Shown: positions 1 through 12,504, numbered from the stretch's first letter. The stretch: 64,000 nucleotides of DNA from Alectoria sarmentosa (GCA_009733775.1 WOGZ01000052.1:62001-126000), one strand, 5' to 3'. Numbers and translations are program-made. Notes: generated from the letters alone by a model not told the origin.

Positions 1-3000
1 TTACTGGTCTGGAACCAATGAAGATCTTGTACGTTTAAAGCCCGATGCAGGAAGTTTTGCACTGCATGACGTTTTGTTGACGAACTGGTTTCCATCTCGG
101 TGGAGAGAGCGTGAGAGGCGGCGCTGTCTATAAAAGGAGAAATTGTCAACATCGGGAGGTCGGGTACAAACAGCAACTGCAATCAGACGCATTCAAATGG
201 CGCTTTTTGGTCCTGGAATCTCACAGCAGAGTTGACTAGGTTGAGCGAACGAGCGAATCTGCAGAGCGTCGCAGAACATAGATTCTTCTTCGGTTCATAT
301 TCGGCAGCGAGTTTTGCTTTGTTCTTTCAAGTCCGAGAATGGCAGTCCTTCGAACATTTCTGGGAAGCAAATAGTAGCTCAAATGGTATTAGGTAGTCAA
401 AGAACGAGCAGCTCTTTCGCAAGAGAGAACTTTTTAACCTCATCATACAGATTGAGAACGAAAGTGTTATACCACACTATCCACATGTCTAAGTCCCAAG
501 ATCATACAAAGGTAAAGGGTTCATCTCGTTGATTCCTAGGAGTGTATCAACGCAAAGAGCACTACCTACTAGTAGGAGCAAGGGTCATACGTCATGCTTA
601 CACATAGATCGACAACGTTTCAGAGATCGGATTATATAATTTCTTAGTCAGCGTCTAAAGTAATCATGTGATGAGACCAGGGGATGTCAAGTCTTGGCAA
701 CCATCTCCTATGTTGTAGATTCTCTGACAAGGCGAAACGTGCATAACAAATTACCCCATAAGCAATCCGACGAGCCATTCCTCACGACTATGTTTTATAA
801 CTTTTTCAGCTCTACAGATTCTACTTTGCCAGCCAGCATGAAGAGCATTCTAGCAGCTGTCTCGATTCTCGCTCTATATCCTTCATTCCAAATGGTTGGC
901 CCATGTTGATAGACCAGGTGTGAGATATGAAGAATTGGTTGATTGTTTCCAAAGCTCCCCTGGAGCAAGCCCTATATACAGTACTAATCATGTGGCGGGC
1001 ATGGGAACAGGCCGGAGGAGGCTGGGAACCAACCAGCCCATTTCTAAGCACTTTCTGTTGGTGAAGAGCTTTTTGGGAAACCATGAGAAGCCATCACCGG
1101 GCCCGTCATTTATGCTCGGCAACGACCCCATTTACGATGCTCTACGGATCGTACTGTCCTCATAACGCGCGCTGGTTTCTCGCCCACCCTTGCCCCTGTG
1201 ACTTCTCCATGTCGTTTTCGGCTTCAAATCAATGCTGCAGCGATCAAGGCTCTTGCTTCCAATTCCTGGACCAACATCTTGGACTGGTCCGGACTAATAG
1301 TCCATGGACTGTCTGACATTTGGACCCACTACTCTTGACAACCAGGTATCTCGCTGGAGTTCAGCCTCTCAGCTTTTGCATGCACTGCAAGTAGCAGCGA
1401 GTCTCCATTATTTCAACATAAGACTTTACCTGACAACAAGTTGTGGCCCGGGTTCTGCGTGCGTCGCACCGAGAGACAGGTCCTTCGTACAGAAGCACTA
1501 TCTGTACGTCGTATTCAGCAACTCTAGCTACCGAGATCGGCGTCCGCTGCGCCAAATTCAAAGTCTACTTCCATCGCGTTCAGCGCATGTCCACGATGTA
1601 AAACCTCCCTACTCCTCCTAGGACTGGAATCCATCACGACGACGCTAAGAGCGAAGGCCAGAAAAGAGCGAGAAACACATTTAATGTAAGCGAGGGAGAA
1701 GCGAGGTAGATTAGGCAGGTTACTTTGGGGTCGAGAGGACTGGAACCTTGGGGGGCGAGGGTCAGCGGAAGTGCACCGGTGGCGCCTCTTACGAAGTATC
1801 TACATCACATCGGCAAGGCACTAGTTAGGGTGGAGAGACTGTACAGTAAGCTATAGGCATATTTGGGAAGCCCTCGTCATGCTGAGAGTACGGAAGAGCC
1901 CTGTACGACAGGTAAGGGAAAGCTCTGTGCGGCAGGCATGTCAGCGGTAGTGTCTCACAGAAAAGGCATCTGCGTCACTTCAAGACATAGCACCTAGAGC
2001 AAGACCAGTCACTCGATTTTTCCTACCGCAATCCGCTTTCAAAGCCCTACGCGTTAGGCCCCTGAGCACCTCTACGGCACTCTTCCGGTTATTCTACACG
2101 AGCGAGGTCTACGGTTTGAGGAGGCTGAAAAGCAGGGCGATCAAGGCAAGGACGCGGGTTCAATGGGAGCTACAGCTTGACGTAAATAGGCCTTCGATGG
2201 AAGGCATTGTTGGATCCGAGCCTCTCAGCTCTGTTATGCTTGATATGCACCATGTGTAGCAGCAAACCTCCGTCCTCAAACCATCAGCAATTATCCGACA
2301 ACCCGTTAGACGGACGATGTGAATTATTAGTGTGGCATTGTTGGGCTCGATACGTGGTGGACATCTGAGTAAGGTGGACTGTTTCATAGAGTAGGGCTGA
2401 CCGGGAACCAGGTTTTTCTACATGGTCCATCGCACCACCCTCCAACAACCATATCTCTAGGGTACCAAGTATCAGCGATTCCAAGCTATCAGAAGCCCCG
2501 ACTACCAATACGACTCCATACAGTATCACCGCAGAATCCACCAGCCTCCTTCAAGCCTCCCAGGCACACACAAACTCCAGCGACTCGAAAGACCAGCGGT
2601 CCCCGAAAGTGTTCACAAAATACTCTCAGCAACGACCTAATGTACCTACACCAAGGGCCGACGGTCATTTTACCACTCCTTGAGATACCTACCGGCGTCA
2701 CGGGAAGACCTGATAAACGGCGAGAAGCGTGTCGTTTCCGGGCCGAGCATACGGTGTCAGACCAAAGGAGTGGCCTTGAGAGTGGGATTGTTGAGCTGTT
2801 GAAGAGTCTGAAGCTACAATTTCGATTGGATATCTTTACGGAGGAGCATCTATATACCATTCTTGATGCTGTGAAGGAAAAGGTCATGGAAGTCTTGTAT
2901 TGAGAGTTTAGATTACTTTAGATATAAACGGACGGTCTAGCATATGGACGGACTGTGAACCGTGCATATCGCTTTGTTGTGAACTGGAATAGATCTTTTG

Positions 3001-6000
3001 ACGGACGATCCGGATTGTCGGATGCTTTACTGCACAAGTCGGGAGGGTTCTGGATAATGTATTCTAGTAGTCAGGTAGAGCTTTTGTAAAGAAAAGACGC
3101 ATGTAGCAGACCATCATCTCCTATGACCGGTCTATCTCTTCATGCTATGCTGCAATGTCTATCCAGTTCCATTGTCACTGCAACACCTCTCCCTCACAGC
3201 CCTGTCTGCTTTAAAACCGGAAAGATAGAAACGAAATCTAACAGTCAATCCCAGTCATCAAAAGGAAAGCCAATATTGAAGACCTCCTTTATAACTGTAA
3301 AGACTATGCTCCTGTCCTAGCTCTGGTTCACGACCAGAGACTGCGAAAGACAAGTACCTAACCCTGTAAAACGCCCCATCAATCAATACTTCAGCCGGAG
3401 AAGCACTTGCACTGATGTTCCTAACCTCTCTTTTGGAAAACGCTGTACGTCTTGAGAATGTATCGGGTGGCGGTTATCTCTGCCCGGATAGAACTCCATG
3501 CATAGACATGGAACCTTTGTCTAGCAAGGGGCCCCCGAGTCTCGAACACAAAGCGAGCTTCGTAACCCGCTCACCATTTGGCAGATCCCAATGCATGCAC
3601 TTGCTTATTCTCTGTGGTATTATTGTCTTTGTGAGAGCCTTGAGTTCCCTCGTTCGAGTCGTGTAACGCTCTCGTTGGATTGAGGCGTGTAATCGAATGC
3701 GTCTCTGCAATCCGGGAGGTCTAGTCGATGTAGGGAGAGTGGCGTTGCATGCTCATGACTCCTCATGAAATTTGTACACCATTTGGACGAAAAGGATCAG
3801 AGTACGCTGATGAGGAGCCGCTGGAGGACGTGGTAGAGTCGTTGCAGGTGCTTCGAAGGAAAGACTGGTGGAGGATCTGGAAAAGGTAGGGTTCGATGAC
3901 TAGCAGTGGCTAGAGGCTAAAGGTAGGACTGTTCTGCATGTTTTTTATTAGCGGTACTGCTCAGCCAATCCGTTTTGAAAGACGGAACGATGACTCTACC
4001 AAAATTCTGCCAGTGGATAAGGGAGGTAGCTGTTGATGCAGTCGAGCATTGGCTCGAGCCCTTGAATCCCAGTTCCATTCTCCTATTCGCACGGCTACCT
4101 GGCGTTCCTGGTTCTTTCATTCATAGACTTGTTCCCCTGTCGTCTTTGTCTTTGCATTTTGGTGTGGAGGTCGTGGGTGGACGAGGAGGAGGGCCGAATA
4201 GGATTAGACTTCGAGTCTAGAGAGTTTGGAAGGACAAGACTATGGCATCTTTGCGAAGAATGGGCACAGTTGGGCCTGAGTTGCTAGTAAGGTGCTGTCG
4301 TCCTCAGGAAAGATTCTGGTGAGGAAACTGCTGTAGTTTTGTTTTGGTGTTTGGAAGTACCGTGCCTGTTTTGGTCCACTTTTTGGCAGTGGACCTACAC
4401 TGTTGTCGTGTTCTGCTCCAGACTGGCGGCGACGTCTCAGTTATTTAAGTTTGGGTACGAGGCCAATCTATTTTCCCCTTGAATGAACGAGGGAAAGCTT
4501 TGAATCTTCCCCTTCGATCATTCCCTAGCCCATGTGTCCAACCCGCACCACGACGGTCCTTATCTAACTGCCAAAAGACTGATTGATAGCTCTACGTACA
4601 CTACGCTACGGAACGTATGAAAGGGTGCTCGAGGCTTGGCTTCAAGTTAATGACATCCGCCTCTTCAGCTAGCCGCGTACAAGGACGAATGGACATTCCG
4701 CTGTTGAATCTACCTTCACAACACCCAAGAAAACCTCGAGAAGCAATCCCTGTTCCGCATTACCCCCATCCCCATCGAGTCCCCTGCCGCCTTGGTCGAC
4801 AAATGAAGTAGTATCCAAGTGTCAAGGCTGTTATTCACTATACTCGAAGGAATCTTTCTGAATCTGCAGACCCCCTCCTCTTGCTAATACCATTCAGGTC
4901 CTCAGACGCCTCTGTTGGGGCCTTCAACAGTGAAGCAATAATTAGCTGACCATCTTGCTCTTCACAGGATCAAAGACAAGTTTCCAATAGCACACTGACC
5001 CCTGTTGCGAGACTACGTAGCCTTCTTGATTAGCTGGCAGGATAGAAGATGAAGCAATGAATCGCTCTAGAGCCGTCTGCTCAATGAATGACCGACGCCC
5101 CCTTCGAGTTAACCCGGACAACCACATCATCCCGTGCTTCTGGTGAATGGGAGAGCTCCTGTATGGGCCGATTAAAGGATGTGAAGGCGTAACAGGCTGT
5201 TAAGAGTCATCTTGACCACATCGAAAGGCGGCATCGACAGCACTAGTGGCCATGCCTTGAGCCCTCGCTATCCAGTAAGCCAGTTAGCTAGATAAAAAGG
5301 TGGAGTGACAGTCTATCAGACTACTGAGTTTCACTGTGTCTTGATGATCAAAGAAACCCTCGTTAACATTCCTTTGACGATGCCCTGGTCTATACTTAAT
5401 CCGGCGACCAGAACACTGGTCCACGCTTCCTCAAAACAAAGGGAACACGTCTCACTTTGCCAATCACAATAGTGACTGCTTTACACCTGTTAACAGTGCT
5501 GCGAGTGATGTATTGCCCCATTCGAAGGTCAGGGGCGCTGGGGCGAGGTCGGCCAGTGAATAAATGAGACTCCTCTTAGCGTGGTTCACCGGGTTCTATT
5601 TCACACACTTCCTCCTCCTCCACTACTTAACCACTCCATCCTCCTCCTCATCATCCTCCAGACCTAAAACATCTACTCCTTCTTGATCATCAAGCAGCAG
5701 GTTACCTCCAAGCACCTTGTCATCCTCTTCGAAGCTTGAACATGCCTAGCTCTTTGCTAGCATGCTTGGGCTCTATGCAACGCACACAACACCATGGACC
5801 ACAGTGAGGTCTTCACCAAAGCAAGGTAACCACCTGCAGAACACCCTTGCATCTTACATCTTTGGGATCCCTTCCACGTACTCGAGGCAACTCTCTTCCT
5901 TGAAGGCACAACTCTTCCTTGGAGGTACAACTCTTCCTTGACGGCACGAAGGAGACCTACCTTAGCACTAGACCTGGCAGGTAGATGGTGACGTCCTTTG

Positions 6001-7371
6001 TTAGGATGTGAGTCTTCGCGAGGTTTCACCATCTTCTGCTAATAGATCCAGATATTAAAGATCTCCTTCGCCATGGTCTCCAGCTGGAACTTGACAAAGA
6101 TCAAGAAACTTTTAAGACAATGATCTCCCAGCTACCGACTGCCAACGACAAGAATTTCAGTTTCAGACTATCATCCTGGACCAGGCGTCTTACTTGGTGA
6201 TCTTGGAGCTCAAGGTTAGTAATCCTATTTCTCCCACCGCGCATGCTAAAGCTAATCAACACAAGTGTTAGCACTCATCAGTGAGTTAGAAGATGGTGAT
6301 CTTACCACAGCAGGAGTCAACACTCCGGCTACTACTTCCTACTGCACCCTACCTTCCTCTCACAGTAGCCTACCTCCATCACAGCCAGCTAGCAGTCCTT
6401 CTCTCAACTTACAAGATGTTACCTAGCCTTGTTTCTGCGACCTGGCTCGTGCTACTGAAGCTCTACATATTACGCCAGCCTCTGGGGCGACCATGTGGAA
6501 CGCCGTCGTGCCAGAGAGACGAAGTAAGTAACTCGTTCTTTATCATGGCTCATCACTAACCTTGAACATAGACATTTGATCCAAGCATTCTCTCCTAGCA
6601 TGCATAGACTCAAACATGAAAGCTTGTTTTGATCATGCAACCTACCAACAGGCTCCCCTTCAAACGTCTTCGCTTGTCGCACTAAGTTTCGACTAGAAAT
6701 GCCCACTTTGTCAGCATAAGTGCGCATGACTCCATCGCAACTTCATTGAAGGGTACAACAACCCTTGCTACACTGCCTACCCTTCCTCTATCAGAATGCC
6801 TACCATACGCACACGGCTGCACTACATCCCAGCCAACAGTTTTAGGTTACGAGACATCACCTTCTGACACCACGAAGAAATCCTCAGATACCTTCATCTA
6901 TGTCATGTCCGACCATACATTGACGCCACTCCTCGAGTAGCAGAGAAAGGTTTCGGTGCCAGCTTGCACGCATACTAGCCGAGTAAGAAACTGGTCGAAG
7001 GGCAAGTTGGCGGAAGATGACGAGCAGCGCTGGTCGGGAGATGATAATGGTTGCGAGAACAGATACCTGAGTCAGTCTTGGGTATAAACATATATATATA
7101 GCAACGTGGTGCGCTGCTTTGGGTGAGTCCGCTACCTTAATCATCCTGCGTTAGAGATACTGACATAAGATCACGCAAAGAAGCGACGGGTGTATCGGAA
7201 GCCCAGCAGGCCGGAAGAGTCGACGCTCGCCACGGTAAGTGTCCGAATGAATCCCCTTCTCAACGTCGATGAACAAGCGAGATACGAGTTCACTCTTTGT
7301 CAGACAAAGAAAAGAACAAGAGAGATATGGAGATGCATCTTGGCGTCCCGGAAGGTTTTTGCTAACAAACC
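1..7371. other. Gene-poor left arm, no recognisable gene
   Basis: No reading frame here resembles a protein family I know. Open frames are short, occur on both strands and mostly lack splice-joined continuations. A pyrimidine-rich stretch lies near 5,615-5,665 (repeated ctcctc). Three imperfect 19-20 bp copies of a cnactcttccttgrag unit lie near 5,887-5,943. Composition is mixed and not strongly AT-rich. This may be decayed repeat or effector-compartment DNA, but nothing proves that. Confidence 0.4.
2640..2903 (+). CDS. Hypothetical 87-aa reading frame
   Basis: An ATG-initiated frame of 87 codons. The second half reads like a helical protein (ELLKSLKLQFRLDIF, then a short Lys/Glu/Val-rich helix to the stop). 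No family is recognised and there is no signal peptide. The opposite strand is also open across most of it, which weakens the case. It could be the last exon of a decayed gene rather than a free-standing one. Confidence 0.18.
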   Translation: MYLHQGPTVILPLLEIPTGVTGRPDKRREACRFRAEHTVSDQRSGLESGIVELLKSLKLQFRLDIFTEEHLYTILDAVKEKVMEVLY

Positions 7372-8612
7372 TTGGACAGATCGATATCCGCACGGAGGCG
7401 CCGCACCACAGAGGACCCAAGGAATCCTTGTGCTCTCCCTCCTCACAGTCCCCACAGTGGCACGTTGACCCAAAAGCCAACAGAAGAGCTGCTGGGGATC
7501 CTTAAACAGTGGGATGCTTTGCTGAGATCTCAGCAAAGGGCACGAGCGTTGGTCCTGAAAGCGGTTAGCGAGACTACTCACGAGCTCGGTGTGAGGGGCG
7601 TAGTCCACACCAACATGTGGACGACGGTCAGCACCATCGGATTAGAGTATCGTGTCTGCTCCCGCAGCTGCTCGGATGCCTCTGCGTACCGAGGTCTGCG
7701 GTATGGTCATTCCACCACCAGTCGATCCTCCTGGCAGATCAAACCCCAAGGGAACCTACCAACTATTCTCGAGGCTGCGCTGGCAAGAAATGTTCACCTT
7801 TCACCTATCCAAGAGCGTAAAAGATCTACTTGGTCCAACTTACCAACACGTGAACACGTGGGGGGGTGTGAACGAATGCATGCAGAAGGAGGTCGCTAAT
7901 AAAGCCCTCGCCACATCACACAACACTGCCACCATGGTCCTCCAGAATCTCCACGAGTTTCACGACAAGAACGAGGCCCGCAAGGCCAGTATCCAGTAAG
8001 ATAGTTCCTTTTTCCTAGAAATGAGGATCGCTGACAAGCCCAAAGTCAAGGTCTGACGGCAGCTTGGCGTCAAAATCCCACCGCCAGTTCCTCCCGCATT
8101 CCAGGCAAAGCTTCCAATCACCGTCGAGGCCGCGCCGGCAGAGCCACCGCGAGAAAAGATGACGACCTGCTGCCCTAGAGGTCCCTTTGATGTCCTCGTT
8201 CGCGACATAGTTCAGACTATCCGCGCACAATTCACCGCAGAAGCGGGGGCAATCTCGAATCTCCACGATCATGGAAGCGTTCCTATTCGACCTACTAGGA
8301 GCCGCGCGTCGTCATGCGCGTCGTCGTGAACTTCGTCGTGCTGCAGTAAGTACGACCGCCGCGCGCTTTCATATTTCTGCTGACATAAAATAGCGCCGAT
8401 ACATTATGAGGACTTAGGTGCCCAACCGACTTTGGCTCCTGGCAAGTCCTTGCTTGACGGTAGCCTCACGGCCCTCGAGCCGAAGATCCAACCCTTTGCA
8501 GGCATGACGAACGCCACCAGTCCTAAATATATACAGAATTGAAGGGCACCAGCGCCGGCTCGGATCGGAGAAGATGACTGCGAGGAAGGGTGGTGTTTTG
8601 AAGGATTTGTGA
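7372..8612 (+). CDS. Unresolved hypothetical coding region
   Basis: Successive open segments on the plus strand look protein-like but fall in different frames. About 7,470-7,600 reads as a helix (EELLGILKQWDALLRSQQ). About 7,720-7,999 contains YQLFSRLRWQEMFTFHLSKS followed by a Gly/Asn-rich stretch. About 8,081-8,330 is Pro/Ala-rich. A terminal segment ends MTARKGGVLKDL at a TGA at 8,610-8,612. A donor-like gtaaga follows the codon at about 7,997. I could not join the exons without stops, including an in-frame TGA at 8,054. The terminal peptide resembles the end of the gene at about 10.0-10.4 kb, so the two may be diverged relatives. Function is unknown and it may be a pseudogene. Confidence 0.28.
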
Positions 8613-8903
8613 GTTCCTCCGAGAAGCATGCATGGGTCTGTTCTCAGCAATATCTAAATCTTGTTTTAGGTCGCAGCTCGTGGACTCGTGCTGGAACTCC
8701 GATGCCGGAGTACATGACGATGCATGTCGCACGTCAGATACTACAGGCCATCGACTACTTGCAGACTCGTGCCCAAAGCTTCGACCACTGTTAGACGAGG
8801 TCGTGTATGCAGACATGGTCCAAGATCAGTACGATTCCTCTCGGTGGATGGGCATGCAGCCCGTCCTCGCGGCAGCAACACAGATACCACGCAGCAAGAA
8901 AAA

Positions 8904-9450
8904 ATGGATGAGTTGTGCAGGAAAAGAGCGATTTTAATCCACGACACGTTGACGATGAGGAAGATTGGCAGGGATCGCATTGCAATCACCTTCAGTGCGA
9001 CGGTGAGCAAAGTGTCCTTAATATTGCCATCAATAGCTGATATTGATTATTGTTCTTTCACAGATCGTAGCATTTGATCAGGATTCGTTTTCAATAATGA
9101 GGACAACTGGGGATGTCAATGGCAACACATGGACTTGCGCAGGGTTAAACCAATTCGATGAAGCCATGGTCAAAGCACACAATAGTCTCGAGTCATCCCT
9201 CTGCAAGACATGGTATACTGTGTACGTGACACGGAATAGCCAGAAAATCGGCAATCTCTACAATTCTCGTCAGTGTCTTGAGCTTTACGAGAACGAGATG
9301 GAGAAATGGGGATGCAATGGTTTGGGCGAAGTATTCAGTGACCAAGGGAAGCCGAAGCCAGCGGGCTGTTACTTTTGGTATGTGCCCAGAACCTTCGAAC
9401 GCCTTGCCATGTTGGTCTGCTTGAAGTTACGTTTGTGTGCATGTGACTGA
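8904..9450 (+). CDS. Hypothetical 161-aa protein, two exons
   Basis: Exons 8904-9002 and 9064-9450 join in phase 0 across a 61-nt GTGAGC...TTTCACAG intron, giving 161 aa. The start is the ATG at 8904 (MDELCRKRAIL). The protein has eight Cys residues, two of them near the C terminus in CLKLRLCACD, and a central NTWTCAGLNQFDEAM segment. No signal peptide is obvious and no family is recognised. A further canonical donor (gtatgtgccc) lies near 9,378 and an acceptor (ttgcacag) near 9,465. The gene may therefore have a third exon, but joining there creates a stop immediately. Coding potential is supported mainly by the intron and the length. Confidence 0.35.
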
Positions 9451-9844
9451 CCATCTTTGCACAGATCTGGCGTTGAGTGCGTTGACCATTGTCCCGGAGA
9501 ATGATGCCCGAAGTCAGTAAACGGTGTTTTGTTGTACATATGACGCTGGTATATTTCATTAAATCATTGAAAACCGAGCCTCTTGGTTTCTTCTCATCAT
9601 AATGGCGCTGTTGTGGATCCTCAATCCTGCTAATTCGAGACAGATTTTGTGGACTGACTTCGCAGGTGCTGATTCCGAGCATTCCCAGTGGATTTCTTCG
9701 TCCTGAGCAATGACGTTATAAAGGCTCGTGATATGTGTAAAGATTATTAGGTATGTCGAATTTGAGCAATTCTCTTGTAAAGAACCTTCATAGCTAACTC
9801 GGCTTCTTCAGCGCCACCAACGACGACGACTTCTTGCTCTTTGC

Positions 9845-10367
9845 TTGATTCTCTCCTACCACTCCCCTCCGTGCCAACAACTCTGTGGCACTAAATATAT
9901 ATATACACATCCGCTTGGATCCACCAAGAAGGGACTCGCGTTGGCCAAAAAAGATGAGGGTAAGTACAGCTCCATTCGTTGTTCAGCCTTCTTCGGTCTG
10001 ATGCCCTTTCTTTTATTCAATAAAAGAGGCCCGAGCAAACATCAAGCGTGAGCGAGAGCAATCTCCCGAAGGCCTATTCGTTGCACCAGATGACGAAGCC
10101 GAGACGTCCACTCATGTTGCTGTCACCACACTCTCCTCTGGTCCGTACGCGGGCTTGCATTCAGCGAAGAAGCGCTTCCGTGAGAATTTCAAGACCGAGG
10201 AAAAGCCCAAGGCTAGCTTTGGCCCAGCAAAGAAGGCAGCTAGGAAAGGTGGTGTCCGAGGAAAGCGTTTTTCGCGCCTACCTCTGCGGAAGCCCAGACC
10301 AATTCGTGCAACCTTCGGTCCAGCAAAGAAGGTAGCAAGGGAAGGGGGTGTCCTGAAGAATGTGTAG
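9845..10367 (+). CDS. Basic Lys/Arg-rich hypothetical protein, 5' end not resolved
   Basis: A 67-nt intron (9960-10026, GTAAGT...AAAAG) joins an upstream open segment ending LALAKKDE to exon 10027-10367. The protein-like part reads EARANIKREREQSPEG, then an acidic/Thr stretch, then a strongly basic tail. The tail carries two imperfect copies of FGPAKK.AR.GGV before the TAG at 10365. The composition suggests a nuclear or nucleic-acid-binding protein, but no domain is recognised. No ATG is visible in frame in the upstream exon, so either the start lies in another exon or the gene is truncated. The tail (AKKVAREGGVLKNV) resembles the end of the coding region at 8.57-8.61 kb. Confidence 0.35.
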
Positions 10368-10779
10368 GTTCCTTCGGAGAGCAATCCTTGAGTCATAGTA
10401 ACCCGTGTCGTCAGTCAAACGTCTACTCAGGTTGCTCGCTCACGGTGGTGATCGAGAGACTATGCTTCGAGGGCGCTGAGGGGTGGGGTGAGGTCCTGAG
10501 AGGCGGAGACTGTCGAGCAGATTGTTGGGGGGGCCAAGCATAACGCCGATTCAATCAAGATCCAACAAAAATCCCAGGAGATCGGGCTTTCGCTATCGAA
10601 AACGGTCTGAAGCACTTGGAGGTTCTGGAGCCCATCGCGACCTTGGCCGCATCAAAATCCCGAGCATCATGTCGGAAAGCTGTGACCACACACCAGTCTA
10701 CAGGCAATCTCTGTATGCTTTCAAACCCCTCGCTGCTCCCACACAATTGTTGTGGAGCTTGACAAGGTGCTGACTCCCC

Positions 10780-11178
10780 AAAGCTTTCAGCTTCAGCTTT
10801 CCCAAGGAACGTAGTCTGCAACACAAACAGCGGCAGCGACTGCGAACATGACAACAACAGTCACCATACTATCGCGTTCAGCTAGGTGCTAGCCTGCAAC
10901 AGCATCATAGGTAGTCACCATATCATCACACTCAGCCATTGCAGACAGGTCTTAGCCAGCCACAACCGCTTCAGCAAAAGCGACAGCCTTCACATTGTGA
11001 CTCATCGCCGCTATCACAGCCAGGCTCTCTACTCACTGGACTACGCGCAACCCGATCTAAGCCTAGCTGCTGTTGTTGCATCGAAGAAAAGAAGTGGATA
11101 TGGGGGGGCATTAGCATTGAGGGCCAGAAAAACCAGGTCCCAGATTGGCGACGAAGTCGGATTTTGAGGGAGACCTGA
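10780..11178 (+). pseudogene. Gln-rich protein relic with two in-frame stops
   Basis: One plus frame reads a Gln-rich sequence across two stop codons. It runs SLQHKQRQRLRT, TGA (10849-10851), QQQSPYYRVQLGASLQQHHR, TAG (10912-10914), SPYHHTQPLQTGLSQPQPLQ and then a Cys/Lys-rich end. Two copies of an internal repeat align: CAG-TCA-CCA-TAC in the first and TAG-TCA-CCA-TAT in the second. The second stop is therefore visibly a CAG-to-TAG change. The same peptide style (QPLKTG versus QPLQTG, and QSRHDSQ-like units) occurs in the intact gene at 12.65-13.29 kb, so the two are probably paralogues. No known domain is seen. Confidence 0.4.
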
Positions 11179-11340
11179 CGGCGGCTAATTGTATATACCA
11201 TTTCTTAGGAGAACCAGTCTCTCAAATGAAGATGAATATTGTTGCTGGTCTGCTCAATCGATGGACGCGCATTCGGTCGCAGAGGTATTGCTGACAATAC
11301 ACAGATCAAGTTAACAGTCTTTAGATCCTGCCGTCCTAGA

Positions 11341-11605
11341 CATCCGATCAGGTGAGGCTACCAACAGAAGGGAGCGATCAGGGCAGGAAGCCCGCCTGGG
11401 AAGGCGTTAAATATCTCGAGGACAGCCTGCCACCGAAGGATCCGATCAAGTCAAGCTACTAACAGAAGGAAACATCTAGAGCAAAAGAAGCTCTGCCTGG
11501 GAAGGCATTACAATATCTCGATGACAAGATCCACCGAAGGATCCTATCATGTCAGATCTGCCTGGGAAGGCATTACAATATCCGGACGACACTCTGCCAC
11601 CAATG
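11341..11605. repeat. Degenerate tandem repeat, about 65-100 bp spacing
   Basis: Three diverged copies contain a gatc.gatca.gt.ag..ta-c-aacagaagg head, a gcctgggaaggcrttaaatatctcg core and a ..ccaccgaagg tail. The cores start near 11,394, 11,495 and 11,560. The third copy lacks the head segment. No terminal inverted repeats or coding sequence were recognised in the unit. Confidence 0.55.
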
Positions 11606-12059
11606 ACGAACTAGTCGCCTCTCTTTTTGAAGACATCGCAAAAGGCACGACTGAGAGTGTCTCAAGTAATGGTAGCCCTAGCGTCTTCCAGTCAACTCTC
11701 GGCTCATAGCAGCTTACATTGCTAATAGGGAGATAATATCGTGCGCGCAATCAGCTCAATCACGCCGAAAATATTCGTCTTGGGGCATGTTTTCAGAGCT
11801 CCGCCCAAGATCTTCTTTCTATTCTTTTTGAACCTTTTTGGGGAAGTCATGCTCATATAGTGGCACAAAATTCTTATCCCAATAAAAATATACGTACGTA
11901 CCTCGAAGCAGGAAGAGGCATGCTCAACGCCGCAATGGCCTGTCTTGGAGCCAGTCACAACTAGCGGAGATCCACATCGCGAGCAGGGCGAATGTGAGAT
12001 TCCGACTGGTGGCAGGGAGTTGTTCCTCCTGGGTATCTGAGCGACTTCATGGGCCGTGG

Positions 12060-12504
12060 ATGTATCCGTCTCTCAGCCGAGCCAAGTAAGTCCTCCAGCG
12101 TGCAGATCTTTTCAAGTCAGGGTAATGATTGTGTCAACTTCAGGGCCAATCTTGCCATGATGAGCGAACAACATCTGCGAGAGGGTTGCCAAATACTGTC
12201 CATTCCCAGCATAGGCAACCGACAAAAGCTCATTCGGAAAATCAGAGCATACAATAGATACAAGAGAGCGAAGAGGGACGATGAGGAAAGGGGACTCAAT
12301 GCCGGATTGCCCACGCCGAATGATCGGTTGGGCAAACCCATTGAAGGAAAAATACTCGGCACGCCCGAATCACGCCTGTATATGCATTCATACAGCGAGT
12401 ATCTTCGACATTATGAGCTCCAACATCATACGACGGAGAACGCTCTGAATCTTCGCTATTGGCGAACCATTCGGTACTCTGATGTCCCGTTCGAGAAGCT
12501 CTAG
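12060..12504 (+). CDS. Small protein with SAP-like helix pair, 128 aa
   Basis: Exons 12060-12085 and 12144-12504 join across a 58-nt GTAAGT...CTTCAG intron, giving an uninterrupted 128-aa protein starting MYPSLSRAKANLAMMSE. The alternative ATG at 12049 gives the wrong frame after splicing. Residues about 18-42 (LREGCQILSIPSIGNRQKLI) follow the SAP pattern. In SAP motifs an L..LC..L-like helix, a short turn with a Gly and a second helix .LI.RI bind scaffold DNA. A basic stretch follows (YKRAKRDDEE). The rest is Tyr/His-rich and not recognised. If the SAP reading is right, it is a nuclear DNA/RNA-associated protein. That is inferred from one weak motif only. Confidence 0.45.

Noticed and set aside
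3540..3610. tRNA-like T-arm (gtgttcgagactc on the minus strand)
   Set aside because: No matching acceptor, D-arm or anticodon stem could be folded.
8015..8272. Minus-strand Cys/Trp-containing frames at 8.0-8.3 kb
   Set aside because: Compete with a better plus-strand Pro/Ala segment; neither strand gives an intact gene, so no separate CDS is called.
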